From Xiphias gladius (taxonomy: Eukaryota > Chordata > Actinopteri > Istiophoriformes > Xiphiidae), in assembly GCF_016859285.1 (NCBI RefSeq), contig NC_053403.1, positions 20,357,948 through 20,421,947 of the forward strand: 64,000 nucleotides of DNA. The letters are read 5' to 3'. Each line of letters opens with the position of its first letter. The stretch's first letter is position 1. The notes under the pieces are model-generated. The model had not been told where the DNA came from. It saw only the letters and a program-made list of their open reading frames with translations, and did not search any database. The position numbers were made by a program, and so were the translations under genes. Shown piece after piece: positions 13,740 through 25,750 of the stretch.

Positions 13740-15285
13740 GGCCTTGGTCTAGCAACCGGGGAAAAAAATAGAGTGCCCTAAAAGAAACAATACATGTGTA
13801 ATGAATAAACACGGTTGGGTAAGACTTTGGACAGAGGGGAAAGTACCTCTTTATACTACAAAAATCACCAAATCCAGCCACTTCCAGTATTTTACCAGCC
13901 AGTATAGGTCCATTTTTAGCACAGAACTGGTTGTCCAGATGGAGGCTGGCAGGGTTATTTAACTTAGCAGTCACAGCCAAAACGTACCACTATTTGACTG
14001 ATTTAACTGCCATCTTGTCTGTCTTTGATAATGCCACTCTAAAATGGGCCACACTGCGGCCTGTTTTACATCAGTTAAATGGTTTGAGCGACAAAATAAG
14101 AAAAAATGATGCAAGCAAATATTCCCAAATGCACTCTCTTTCAATTATACTTTTTTCCTTATTGCCTGTTGTATTATTAATTTTTCTTGATCCAGGGCAA
14201 TGATTTGCTCCTGCTCAGCCTCAAAATGCTGCTTCTTTCAGGGCTTTAAAGGACAAGCAAGCCAGCCAGGCATGCTCCGGCAGTTAGCTTGGCCTCTTCG
14301 CCAAATAAAAAAGGTGAGTTGGTCACATTCCTGCTTCATGGACAAACCAAACCCCCCAATGTCACACACACATACGCACACACAGTCCTTTTGCACAAAT
14401 GATTGACTTGTTTGTGTGTGTGGTCCTCCTGCCTCCAGTGTGTTGTATTTTCTAACCTTGCTTTAACCAGAGGAGTGTAAAAGTTACAAAACACCTAACC
14501 CAAACTTCGCTCCTCATTATAAACTAATCAAACCCTGGGTAAAACATTTATACTGTACAAGTGATCTCTCTGTACATCTGCATCAGATGGTAACATAACA
14601 CAACTGTTTTACTTTATTACAAGATCTATCTGATATAGACAGCTAGATAGGTTATCAACAAGTTTTTACGTACACACCCATAAAAAAATGAAAACAAACT
14701 GACATGCAAAGTAGCTCAGAAAACAAAATTAAACTGAGGAGGGCTAGTACAATGACAGAAAGGCAATGACTTTATGTAAGAGTGCATTTTCATTAAAAAA
14801 ATGGTGGCCTGGAGGATAGGACATCTTTATGAGACCTTTCCTGGATTCATATCAAAACTTTAAGTGGGTCTGCTTAAGATCGTCCTCACTATAGTTAATG
14901 TCCTTCTGTGTGTTTGGTTTCTCCTTCTCATTGTCAACTTGGTACCACCTTTTTTACACAACATAAAGGTTTTTGACATGTCTTCTGTTCCAGTCTTGTA
15001 ACTCCAGCACGCTGTCATGCAATATGCTTTTTCCAAAAAATAAAAAAAAATTTAATTACACAAAAATAAACTGGCCTTGCTTTTAGTTTTAGGGAGGGTT
15101 TGAGTGAGGAGAGAGCAGGCCAACAGTGCTCCACTACTACTATAAAAGGAATGTGATGGGGAAGGGAGGGCCACTGCACCACCATTATTAGCCTATCATC
15201 TTACCAAAAAGACAAGGGGGCTGAATGCATGGGCCAAACAAGAGGAAACTTTATAAAAAAAAAAAAAAAAAAAAAGCTTGCTTAC

Positions 15286-15463
15286 CCCAGTCCAAAAACT
15301 CCAGAATATTTTTCTCCCTTCTAAGTGGGGAGTTGTTGCACTCATCATAGAGGCAGACCAGAATATCCAGCAGCGTTTCCACACTCAGGCACTGGCCATT
15401 GGACTGAGCTGGCCCGTCCAGGATCAGCTTCTCCAGCTTCTTCAAACGCACCTCTCCAGACAT
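15286..15463 (-). CDS. cdc42bpa: MRCK-alpha kinase, first coding exon (partial)
   Basis: Encodes the N-terminus of CDC42-binding protein kinase alpha, a large serine/threonine kinase that acts with CDC42 on actomyosin and cell polarity. The exon starts [17 protein letters not shown] and continues with [18 protein letters not shown] and [17 protein letters not shown], which match the pre-kinase segment of vertebrate MRCK-alpha almost residue for residue. The start at 15463 agrees with the family start and has A at -3. An in-frame ATG 57 bases upstream (15520) would add 19 unfamiliar residues and is less likely. The exon holds 59 codons plus one base and ends at a consensus donor (GGGTAAGC), where related genes also splice before the kinase domain. 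All later exons lie left of the window. The beta paralogue is less likely from the sequence and from the lefty linkage. Confidence 0.93.
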
Positions 15464-16640
15464 TATTCCGGCCTCTTGGTTTTTTAAGTAATAGTGATGG
15501 TGGAGGTGGGGGGTGTGCAAACACCTCCTCGGCCCGTTAGTTAGCGCAGAGAGGCCTGTAAAGAAGTTCGCTCACCTTGAATATGTCTAGAAAATAATAA
15601 AACTTTGAATAGAGGGCAAGCCGGGACTAATTCCGCGTCAAAACCGACCTATTCATGATCTCCCTCTCGAATTCCACTATCTAGGGGGTGGAAAAATCGT
15701 GTATCAGTTCCCCACTTCATAATACCTATCCAAAAAGGGTACATAAGAAAAGGGGTAGTCACAATTACAGACCCTGGCTGCCCCGGGCCGGCTGATTTTG
15801 ATGAAATCCCAAGTTTGCTGGAACTTTCTGGCCTTCTCTGTGAGGAAAATGGAAAATAATTGAGTCGATGCGGTTCAACAGATCCCCTTGAGTTGTTGTT
15901 GCAGATATCTGAGATTCTCCATTCTTGCAGCAACCCAAAAATGCAAGACAGATCTGCAATGCTACAAAGCCCCAGCGCCCCTCCTCTGCTCCAGGAATGG
16001 AAGGGCGACACAAGCTTAGTTAGCAGCCTGCTAGGTTAGCTGTTTAGCTACCCAGCGAGCTAACGTTAACGCTTCTTCTCTCCGTTCCTAAATGCCACCA
16101 TTGCCCCCTTTTATCCCAGGAGTTCACACAGAATATACATAGTATTAACAAAGATTAACTGAATTCGGCCGTTTCAACAGTAAGGTTTTTTTTTAATCCA
16201 ACTAGAAAATATCCCCTTGTTTATCACAACTCAATGCTGGTAGATATGTTCTTTAAATTCCATTCTTCTTCCAGAAACCAAAGTGTCTTCTTTAGTTTCT
16301 TCACAGTTCCAAACGACGGTTATTTCAAGAGTTCCAATAGCCCGTAAATTAGCCGTCAAAAATGCGGGTCCTTTTTGAAGGTTACAGAGGAGCTCGTTTC
16401 CCGTCAAGAGGAAAGCTGTAGTCTAGTCCTGCTTATTCCAAATACGGGACACAGCCTAAATTCCCCTTGTCCTTTCCTGTGCGTCGCCTGGCTCCGCCGC
16501 CGGTCGGTCGCTTCTTGCAGTCTTTGCACAGTCAAGCTATCAGCAGCTTGCTGCCAGAGACTTTCTACAGGAAAGGAAAACAAGTAGACACTTCTATCAG
16601 TAACGTCGCGCTGGATTGTGGGAAGTAGGGCACGGTCGTA
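15464..16640 (-). promoter_or_regulatory. Presumed cdc42bpa 5' UTR and promoter region
   Basis: Lies directly upstream of the cdc42bpa start codon on the minus strand. It is richer in CG dinucleotides than the flanks, especially around 16300-16640, and carries one GCTAACGTTAACGC word at 16059-16072 like those near hnrnpu. No TATA box at a sensible distance was identified. The transcription start cannot be fixed from sequence alone. Open frames across it on both strands look incidental. Confidence 0.45.
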
Positions 16641-16808
16641 AAACATGAATGAGTCACAGATGGACGCTGAGCTCGCAACGCTGCTTGTACAAATTGAAAA
16701 CACAACTTATGAACCCTTTACCTCTTTTTCACTCAACGAAAAATTTCTGCTGCACGTTCGTTTCCAGTGCTTCCTGTGTCGTATTTATACAAAAAAATGT
16801 GACCCCCC

Positions 16809-16810
<2 letters not shown>

Positions 16811-16842
<32 letters not shown>

Positions 16843-16843
16843 G

Positions 16844-16913
<70 letters not shown>
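16811..16913. repeat. (CA)n microsatellite, about 100 bp
   Basis: CA run with a single interruption (CCGATA near 16841), preceded by a C tract. It lies about 1.35 kb upstream of the cdc42bpa start codon. Its length creates several spurious open frames encoding Thr-His or Cys-Val repeats. Confidence 0.97.
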
Positions 16914-16915
<2 letters not shown>

Positions 16916-19900
16916 TTGCGCATGCGTACAGCTCCGAATCCTCAAGTCCGCCATCTTTGCTGTTCTTCAGTGTGAGTGCGTCGATTCGTTTACAGCTAGT
17001 AGTCGATCTTCTAGCATTACAGCATCTCTGGTTGCTGCTGCAGGCAAAATCACAGATCATCATCATGGCGCCCGACACGGCCACAGCATCTGCTCTGCGG
17101 AGGGGGGGGGCTGTCAATATTGTGAATGGAAACAGCGGAGTGTCTGTCAGTCTGCTGGTGGCGTGGTGCGGAGAAGACACATTTTCTCCAGACTGGAATA
17201 AAAGTGACTGCTGTCCCTTTATCTGGCTGGACACTGGCTGAAACACTGGATATACAGTAGCCTCTAATTCAGTGGTGTGCCTCAGTATAACCTGTGCTGT
17301 GGCGTGATAGCTGTTGCAGTGGGCCACATGCACACACCCTTGCCTAGATTGCCTGTGCGTTGCATTCATGCAAATGTATAAACTTGCAAATTCTGAAATT
17401 TCATGGCAGGTTATGGTACCCCGGCTACAACTGAGCCATGAAACTTGTTTATTTGTATAAGAATAGTACTGTATTCCCACATATCTACATTGACGGTTAA
17501 ACTTAATCAACTAAATTGAATCACACCTTCGTTATGACAACAGAAATAGCAACTTAGAGAACTGTGTCTCACCAGGCCTTTGCCTGCAGGATCCTTGCAG
17601 GATCACAGCATAGAGGTGTGTCAAGATGATTTTCTGCCTCTGTCACTGTTCTCACGGGAGAGAGAGTCTTGAAGCTAAGAGCAAACTAACTTTAAACCAG
17701 CTTGTAGACTAGAACAGGATTTTCTGATGACTCTGAGGTCTGCTGAGTTCCTGTAGCAAAAATGAATCAGATATTTCATATGCACAAATCAATATTTGAG
17801 AATCGCACAGAAATCCATACAGTGGGTGTGTCACACAGACTCACCCAATGAATCAATGAATCAAACTATCATCCTTTTTGTCTGTCATACTGAGTGAAAG
17901 GAACAAGGTAGCATCTACCTGTTTAGCTGGCCATCAAGCTCACATTTCTATCTAACAATATATTGTATAAAAATACTAGTAGTCATGCCGTACATGTCAT
18001 CACATAACTCATTTAACACTATTATGTTAAAAGTTATATGTGACAGTATAATCCAGCTCTATTAGACAAACTATTCAGTGACATTTTATGCAGTTTTACA
18101 GTGTTATTCTGAACTTATTATCATCGCTTGTTTGGAAATGTCCCATCCTTTTGAAGTGTGGTGCCTATCACTGCTCAGACTAAATCTATTAATGATTTGC
18201 AACCTACAAAGCAGCTGAATCTTAGGGTGGAACGAAGCCAGAGATAGAAGCCTTGTGAGTGCTTGTATATGTGTCGGTATATCTTTGCCAGGGAGAAGAA
18301 AGGTACAAATTGATTATGTTGGTTTGGAAAGTTCCTCTTTGTAAAAATACATGAGCAACAGTTTATAACAATCTAATAATACTAGTAAAGATGAGAACAT
18401 GTCTTTGCTCTTTCTCTTTATTGCACATATATTACTCTCTCCCATGTTTGGCACTGCAGAACCAGGTCACCTTATCAAAGGGAAAATCCACTCCAAAATC
18501 AATTTGACATGTATTATATCTATTATGTTGATCATAGATTGAATTTTTGAGTATGTTGGTTTTATTATTGTTATTTTTTTTTTAGTATTTCCTTTCATGT
18601 AACTTACGACTATTTGGATATTTTTGATGTATCTGAAGTATTCTTGTTACAATTGATATGTTACTGTCTCTGTACTCCCCCTTTCTGGGATTGATGTACT
18701 TCTGATTTAGTTTTATTGTGTACTTCTTGAGTTGTTAATTGTTTGGAGATGTTTATCACCTTGGGTTTGTTAAATGATAAATCACATCTGTCATCATAAA
18801 GCCGATTGGTATATATTTTAATGATATATCTGAAGTATTCTTGTTACAATTGATATGTTACCGTCTCTGTACTCCCCTTTTCTGAGATGGCTGTACTTCT
18901 GATTTAGTTTTTATTGTATACTTCTTGAATTGTTAATTGTTTGGAGATGTTTATCACCTTGGGTGTGTTAAATGATTAATCACATCTGTCATCATAAAGC
19001 CATTTGGTATATATTTTAATGGTATATATGCGTGTAGTAGTAAGTTTTCAACATTTTGACCTGACAAGAGTTGACTGGGATAAAAAGTTTTCCAGTATAT
19101 AAATGTATGGGTTGGAGTGAGTGCAGGTGTTATTCATAGTTGATGAAAAAATTAAGTTTAATAGCAGAGAACGCTGTTCATGATGTCATTACAGTAAATC
19201 TTGGAACATACTATTACAGCAGCAGTAGTAATTTTACTGATATATTGCAGCCTTTTTGACTGACGAAGCCTTACATTAAAAAAAAACTATTAAGCATGTA
19301 AAGTCTCAGAATATGTAATAAATATAAACTATATTTATTTGTTATGTCTTTTAAATGTAGCATTTTAAATTACATTAAGAAATGCATTAGAACATTATTT
19401 TAAAAAAAACAATAAAAAGGGAAATAAAATCAATTAAATTATAATAATAATGAAATAAAATAAATACTAAAATAAAATAGAAATGGACAAAAGATACTAG
19501 ACCAGATACTAGATAAAGGCAATAAAAATGCAGTAGAGAAATTAATCAGTCAAAGGCTATATAAATCCCAGTAGACAATGCCAGCAATTGTGAAACAATG
19601 GCATCATCGATCCGAGTCTTGATAGGGGTTTCTGGTTTGGGAAGACAGCTGACTTCACCTTCCCAAAATTCAGTGTAAATACTGTGTTTAGGGTGGATGT
19701 CCCCTTTATAGCCACTAGCTACTTGAATAACACTACAGTAGCGCCCTCAGCTGTACAAAAGGCCTTCCCACAACTGTATAAAGTCGGATGTTTTTGTCGA
19801 TTTCTGCAGTCACACATACACACACGCGTGTGTGTGTGTATATAAAGATATAAAATATTGATTTCAACCATTTACAGGCTGTTTTCTCAGCCACAGAACT

Positions 19901-22080
19901 TATCATACATCATGGCCTATAAAGCTGATCATTTTTGGATTTCATTGATACAACCGTGTCTATCCACCTTCCAATATTACATATCCAGAGCACTAAAAGT
20001 CTTTCCTATTTTTTTTAATTAAAAGTTAATGAAAATATTTGTTGTTAGTCCTATCTAATCATGTCTGATCCTATTTGGTTAGGTCTACACTGCTGGCATT
20101 AAACCCTCTGTTTCTGTGCTGATTAGCCTGTCATTAGTTGTGTGAAATGCAATTAGACTGTCGTGTACTTTGTCTAGATGTGGAGGCCATTGAGCAATAA
20201 TTGTATTGTCCTTGCACAGGTCTAGCACTTTCCCCTTCTGACAGACTGATCAATGATTATTGGCAGCCAGCTCAATGGATTTGATCCAGACTTGCAGTGT
20301 ATCTTTGACATTTACAGCCCAATACAAAAAAACTTGTATGGGCCATTAAGGTGCAAAGCAGAGTGGTTCATTTCCCCAAATATTTGATGTTACGATAAAG
20401 CAGGCAATAATAGATCAGGGAGTTGCTGACAGTACAGCCATGTGAATAATGAGAAATTTACACTGCCCACCAACACAAGTTCAATATTGAATTTCTGGAG
20501 CATGCAGCAGCTCTGCCTTGTTCCCAGGGAGACATCTATAATGAGATGCTGTAATAATAATGCAATAATGTGTAAACGTCATGGAAAACTACCAAACTGC
20601 AGACAGTTCTTCCTCCTGAAGGGCTCGCTGTAATATTTGTCTGCTATAAGCATTTGGAGTTGGTCTTCTACAAACAGCAGTATTTTCAAGCAAAGAGGGT
20701 TTCATGATTCACAAATGGAAGGGAATGACCCATAAATTGAACTGCTTTTGAATGCAAATGGCTAGATGTTAATTAACACCTTTGTTGTTTATTGTAGGAG
20801 CTTGTTGGCCTTTGATTGAAAAGAAATGGCACCTGAGAGCATCAGATGTAGCTTTGAACAAGGCAACTTGGCTTTGATTGGCATGGGAAGGAAGAAGGAC
20901 TGAGAAATATCACACAAAGGGCATCTTAATTTCCCGAATTAGGGGTTGCAATCTAAGGAAAAGAGGACAGCATAGGCCTATGTATTTTAGGCTTTGGAGA
21001 ACGCACTTAGACTGGCCTTTGGCTGGACTGGACAATAGATGTTCTGTGAATTTACATGTCTGCAATGATGATTCTGAAATCAGACAATCTGAAAGGACAG
21101 TTTGTACCTTACCTGTGGGCTTAGAAGGTGAAGCTGTGTTGATGAGTTTATGCTGATCATATTTAGGGTTCCAGTATTTAATAACCCAATTGGAATGATT
21201 AATAAAAAGTTTCTGTTTTCATTTGTCAAACTTGAAAACTGAATTCTTTTTCTCAAATTTGTGCAACTATAGGATTATGTATTGATGAGAAATGTGTATG
21301 TTATCATTTTGTCCATATTTACTATGTTGTATATATATTAATTTTTTATGTAGTTTTATTCTATTTCTAGGGTCCCTGTTTAACATCTGGCTGGGGACAA
21401 CAGATGAAAATTTGCCTTTTAGGCTAACTCCGACTCATTCAAAGTATTTTCTCTGTTTATTAGTGTTTAACTAATGAGGACTGTCCCCATCATATAAACA
21501 ACTGAAAAAATAATTAAAAGTATCTTATGATTTAACTTTATTTTTTCTGCAATAATTTTGTAAGAAAAGATTCAACATTTGAAAATGTGTAATGCCATGC
21601 AATGCAAAATAGAATGAACATTATGAGATGTCCCAGCCGATGATTAAAAAAATTATATATAAGACCAATAATTATACTACATATAGTATGCACAAAACAA
21701 GATCAAAATTTTGTCGTGCCATTGCAAATGTATTAATTTATTCAGGCTAAAGCAACAGCATAATATATTAAAAACAATATATAATAAAGTAGTTGTCATA
21801 TCACAGTAATAATATTGGCAGCCTTAACTTAGATGGGTGCACAGAATTGCCTTGGCACACATGCAACTGGATATTCAGAATTTAGTTATTTTTTTGTTTG
21901 GTTTTATAGTGAGAAATATTTCTGTAATACATCCTGTACTGTACTGTACATAGACTATGTCATAGTGTGGTATCAGGTCTCCAGCACTAATGAATAACTT
22001 GTATTGTTTGTAAGATCACTCCAGGCACTAGCTGGAGTGAGCAGGTCTGGCAGTCATCTGTCATTTGCTCTTCCTGTGTG
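16914..22080. other. Intergenic region between cdc42bpa and lefty
   Basis: No exon supported by similarity, splice sites or family motifs was found. AT-rich parts include 18530-19030 (tandem duplication) and 19280-19500 (A/T-rich low complexity). A short CA/CG/TG alternation lies at 19810-19840. Whether conserved enhancers of lefty or cdc42bpa lie here cannot be told from one sequence. Confidence 0.6.
18626..19021. repeat. About 197-bp tandem duplication, two copies
   Basis: Copy 1 runs from about 18626 to 18822 and copy 2 from 18823 to 19021. Shared blocks are TATCTGAAGTATTCTTG, ACTTCTGATTTAGTTTT and AGATGTTTATCACCTTGGGT. Copies differ by several substitutions and a few one-base indels, so they are older than the duplication at 11.2 kb. 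Very AT-rich and non-coding. Confidence 0.9.
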
Positions 22081-22088
22081 TCCCTTCA

Positions 22089-22372
22089 GTCTGTCTGACA
22101 TCTCTAAGCAAACACAGCCCAATACACAACCACAAGCTGGGCCTTCTGGGCAGCCAGTGAGGGCACCCCTCTTCTAATGTTTGTGTGACAAAAAAGGCAA
22201 GGCAAATCCTCGCAATGGAATCAGATAATCACCAACCTGTGAAGAGCCTGCCCCAATCCACATCCACGTCAACCCCCCCAGCCCTTGGATTAACTGTCTG
22301 TTTGGCTAATAATTTTAATCTGGTGGAGAGGGCCAAGAATGGGTGACGGGGTTTGGAATAAACATCTAATCC
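22089..22372 (+). promoter_or_regulatory. Candidate Nodal-responsive (ASE-like) enhancer of lefty
   Basis: Two FoxH1-type sites occur 134 bases apart: AATACACA (22121-22128) and AATCCACA (22255-22262). A Smad-type element, GTCTGTCTGACA, lies at 22089-22100. Pitx/bicoid-type sites GGATTA (22287-22292) and TAATCC (22367-22372) follow. The cluster is about 1.2-1.4 kb upstream of the lefty start. In vertebrates, lefty, nodal and pitx2 asymmetric enhancers are built from paired FoxH1 sites with Smad binding. The match is by short motif only and activity is inferred. A further AATACACA lies at 23111-23118. Confidence 0.45.
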
Positions 22373-23390
22373 TCCGGTCCACCTCCTCACTAGAATCTCT
22401 GCACTACTTCCTCCTTGACCCCCTGTTATACACTTGTACCAAAGTGAACAGACTGAATGGCAAGCTGGTTTTAGTCTTTCTACCTATGCTGGACAAAATT
22501 GCTTTCCAGCCACCAGGCAGAAACAAACCCATTGTGTGACAGACTGTTGCCAGACTGCCCCAGCCTGACATCGTCCAGTGGAATGTACACATCAGAGTGT
22601 GGGATGTGTATAGACAAGGGTGCTACTGAAGAGAGGGCACTTCAGGTTCACAGGGTCAAGAGATGTCTGTCTGGAGCGTATGTGTAGCAGCAGAGAACAC
22701 AATTTGGGTGGACAAGGGAGGAAAATACTCTAATTCTGGAGATATAAAAGTGCCCAGACAAATAAAACACTTCAATTTATTCAACTAAATTAAATAAATT
22801 CTAGTGAGTCACATCAGTGAAAACACTAGTCGGGTGCTTTCTTACATATTGGAAAATAGAACATAAGTCACACAGAATCATTAGGGTTAAGGATTTGATG
22901 GGGTTGGACAAATGTTGGTTTTTTAAATTCTAATATGAAATATTTAAAATTTGAAAGTTCTTCTGTCAAAAAATCCAACTATTTAGTGTTTCCCCTGCAA
23001 TTTTCTTCTCTTTTCAGTAGAAAAGCCTCTGAAAGAGGATTTCAATCAGGGTACCTACTTTAAGTTTGTGACACATTCGGCCTTCAGATGTATAGTTGAA
23101 CAAGTCTATAAATACACAAAAATGCACAAAGATAATCTGATATGATATTCCGATTATCCAACATCAAGATTAATCTAAATTACCTGATTTATTTACACCA
23201 TAAAACATATATTTTAGATCCTCACTCTGGCATCAACTAAACAAATGAAACACAGGCCACCAACCATAAGCATAGTTTTAGTGGCACTATGGTGAAATTA
23301 CACCTCCACAATACTGATGGCACCCGAGTCTAATTGTTGCTGTTTGAAGTATGGCCACTTAGATATCCTGTTTAGGATGGGGCTATATTG

Positions 23391-23440
23391 TCGCACTTTT
23401 GTTCTGATAAGGGTCCCTGCCCCCATCGACAAAAGTGCGA
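23391..23440. promoter_or_regulatory. 12-bp inverted repeat in lefty promoter
   Basis: TCGCACTTTTGT (23391-23402) and ACAAAAGTGCGA (23429-23440) are perfect reverse complements separated by 26 bases. They end 22 bases before the TATA-like sequence of lefty. The position suggests paired binding sites for a dimeric or two-copy factor; no factor is assigned. Confidence 0.5.
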
Positions 23441-23462
23441 ACAACTGGGAGGGCCGCAACAA

Positions 23463-23467
23463 TATAA
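23463..23467 (+). promoter_or_regulatory. TATA-like element of lefty
   Basis: TATAA within AATATAAGGG, about 90 bases before the start codon, which would leave a 5' UTR of roughly 60 bases. It is the only TATA-like sequence at a sensible distance, apart from a weaker CTATATTG at 23383. Confidence 0.5.
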
Positions 23468-23552
23468 GGGACCAGAGAAGTGTCTGTGGGACACCGTCTA
23501 TCTCTGGGTGACTTGTGCTACTGTGCTGGTGTTCACACTGAGGTTTTTACTC

Positions 23553-25422
23553 ATGGATTTCATCCGCGCTTGTGTCCTGTGCACCGCTCTCTTTGGTCTC
23601 GTCAAGGCTTTTACGCATCAGGATATGAAGGACACGCTGTTGAAGAAACTGCGCCTGGATGAAGTTCCTAAAATCCATAAAAGGGATTTAGAGAACCTGG
23701 TTATTCCGGCGCATATTAGAAATAAGTACTTGTCCATGCTGAAGATGCACCACAGCAGGAGACGCAGATCTCTGCCCAGCCTGGCGGGCATCCTGAGGGG
23801 AATCCCTGGTAATGCTGGTAAGGACCTTTCAAATTGTAAATAAATATAAGATGTAATTTGTAGGGATTCATATGAATATATCTCTGACACCGATAAATTG
23901 AAGTATACAGTCACTACCGTGCGTAATTTTGACAGTGTGCAAAAACGGTTTTACGTACCAAATGACCTTTAGAAAACTGTCATTTTAAGATACTCAAAGA
24001 AGTTGCCTAGAATGCTTGAATTGTTTTGTGCTTTAGATATATCTGGGGAGTATGTGTACTCTGACACCACTCGGTATCGCATGGTGTTCGACATGGAAGC
24101 GAGGATCCCGGATAACAGCGAGGTGACCATGGCGGAACTGAAGCTCTACCAGCAGCCTAACTACCACAAGCGCTTCACAGTAGAGAGGAAGAATCACCGA
24201 CCCGTCAGCAACGCCCGGGTCAGCATCTACTGGGTACAGGCGTTGCCCAACGGATCCAATCGAACATCGCTGGTAGATTCGAGGTAAGGGAACGTTTCCT
24301 CATGGTGAGGATATATACAGTGTAGAGCAATTAAGAGGCGACATTATCTTGACCACTGTGGGTTATCTTAATCATAATTCAATTGTATTCCTCTCCAGGA
24401 AATATCAGTTGTGTCTCCTTTTAATTAATCGTCCTTATCTCTCATGTTCACAGGTTGATCCCCATTCACGAGACCGGCTGGAAGAGCTTTGATGTGACCC
24501 AGGCCGTGCATCATTGGTCGAAGACGCAGGAGAAAACACCTATGCACCTGGAGGTGTGGATCGAGGGCGAGAGACCTGGCAGCTACGCAGCAGAGATAGC
24601 CAAGAGTGTCCACTTTACCACCCAGGAGCAGACGGACAACACCTTGGGAAAGCCCGAGCTTATCCTCTACACACTCAGCCTCGAGGAGTACGGGTAAGGG
24701 CGCGAGCTTTTGATATACAGGGTATTGTATCAGTGTGACAATTAGCCCATATCCTCTTTTTGTTTTTACCTGTCACCATTTGCATTCGTTAGTAGAGTTG
24801 TAGTTGTGTGGCATAGTTTACTCATTCTAATGGTTTGGAGAAACGAAGCATCAAAAAAACAACCTGTAGCATATGCCCTTTTTTTAAGTAGCTAAATCTA
24901 CATAAACCGTCTTTTATTCAAAGACAATAACTTAAAACATCACATAGCATCAGGGGTATAAAACACTGATATCTGAAAAACAAACAAACGAAAAAAAGAC
25001 TTTAACGGCCCGCCGCCCTCCTTTTCCCCCTCTTAAAAACAGTTACTGGAACTTGGCAACGGTAGTAATCTAACTTTCCACATCATTTCCCTCTCAGTTC
25101 TCGTGGTGACTGCGACATCAACCAGAACAAAGACACCTGCTGCAGGGAACAGTACTTCATCAACTTCCGCGCGCTCACCTGGACGCAGTACTGGATCATC
25201 GAACCAGCAGGTTACCAGGCCTTCAGGTGCACCGGAGGCTGCAAGCAGCCTAAGCGCAACTATGGCTATGGTGAACGGAGGTGTATGGTGTCTGAGAGTG
25301 CTCCCTTACCTATCATGTACCTAGTGAAGAAGGGGGACTACACTGAGATAGAAGTGGCTGAGTTCCCCAATATGATTGTAGAAAGTTGTGCGTGCACAAT
25401 GGACAATATGTCCATAGTATGA
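23553..25422 (+). CDS. lefty: Lefty, secreted Nodal antagonist (TGF-beta superfamily)
   Basis: Exons at 23553-23817, 24037-24283, 24454-24693 and 25098-25422, all with GT-AG borders, join to 358 residues, close to human LEFTY (366). Lefty blocks Nodal signalling in mesendoderm and left-right patterning. Seen: a signal peptide at residues 1-19, a prodomain with basic cleavage site RRRR at 69-72 and a second basic stretch RKNHR at 139-143, aligned with the two known lefty processing sites. The C-terminal cysteine-knot domain includes TCCREQYF, CTGGCKQPKR and SCACTMD. The cysteine that joins TGF-beta dimers is absent (one C in RRCMV instead of CC), and a tail follows CAC, both typical of lefty. 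The start is the Met just before the signal peptide; an upstream ATG at 23388 lies in the same frame but would bury it. Fish have lefty1 and lefty2; I cannot tell which this is. Confidence 0.97.
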
Positions 25423-25744
25423 AGTAATGGAAAACAGCTATACTAATCCTATAATCACCAATAGCTGGGAATATTATAGGAAATTCTAGAGTTTTTCATT
25501 GGGGTGTTGAGAATGGTTTTAAGCAACATGTCTAGTACTTTCTAATTAAATGGACATTTATCGGGAGTTTCAGTGTCATTAAACTCCATCTCCTTTCACA
25601 AGCACTTTTATAAATTTGTAAATTTTGATAACTTTTTTATTTGAATTTATATGACTTGTATTGAAACTGCAGCAATCATTCAAATTCTGTCTGATGTGTT
25701 ATATTTTCGAGTTGTACATAATATGAATGAGTTTATGTTTGGAA

Positions 25745-25750
25745 AATAAA
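25745..25750 (+). terminator. lefty polyadenylation signal
   Basis: AATAAA in GGAAAATAAAATA, about 320 bases after the lefty stop codon, followed by a T-rich stretch. The UTR between them is AT-rich. Confidence 0.75.

Larger units (their letters stand above)
1..15285. other. Non-coding block, presumed cdc42bpa intron 1
   Basis: No convincing coding exon is visible on either strand. The first coding exon of cdc42bpa lies to the right and reads leftward, so this stretch is inferred to be its first intron, which is long in vertebrates. I looked for the next MRCK exon (kinase start, a glycine loop of GRGAFGEV type) on the minus strand and did not see it, so it probably lies beyond position 1. 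The block holds a Tc1-like transposon, a 181-bp tandem duplication, short TG repeats (2049-2072, 8384-8402, 10326-10349), purine-rich tracts and a hairpin, listed separately. Short open frames here look like chance. Confidence 0.6.

Noticed and set aside
15649..16013. Minus-strand frames of 120 and 82 residues upstream of cdc42bpa
   Set aside because: They look like 5' UTR or promoter sequence; no similarity and two overlapping frames with no start context.
16645..17510. Long open frames on both strands around 16.6-17.5 kb
   Set aside because: They are carried by the CA repeat (Thr-His or Cys-Val tracts) and have no family similarity or splice support.
20442..21474. Small plus-strand frames between cdc42bpa and lefty
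   Set aside because: No splice-site pairs in phase, no family motifs and AT-rich composition; they look like chance.
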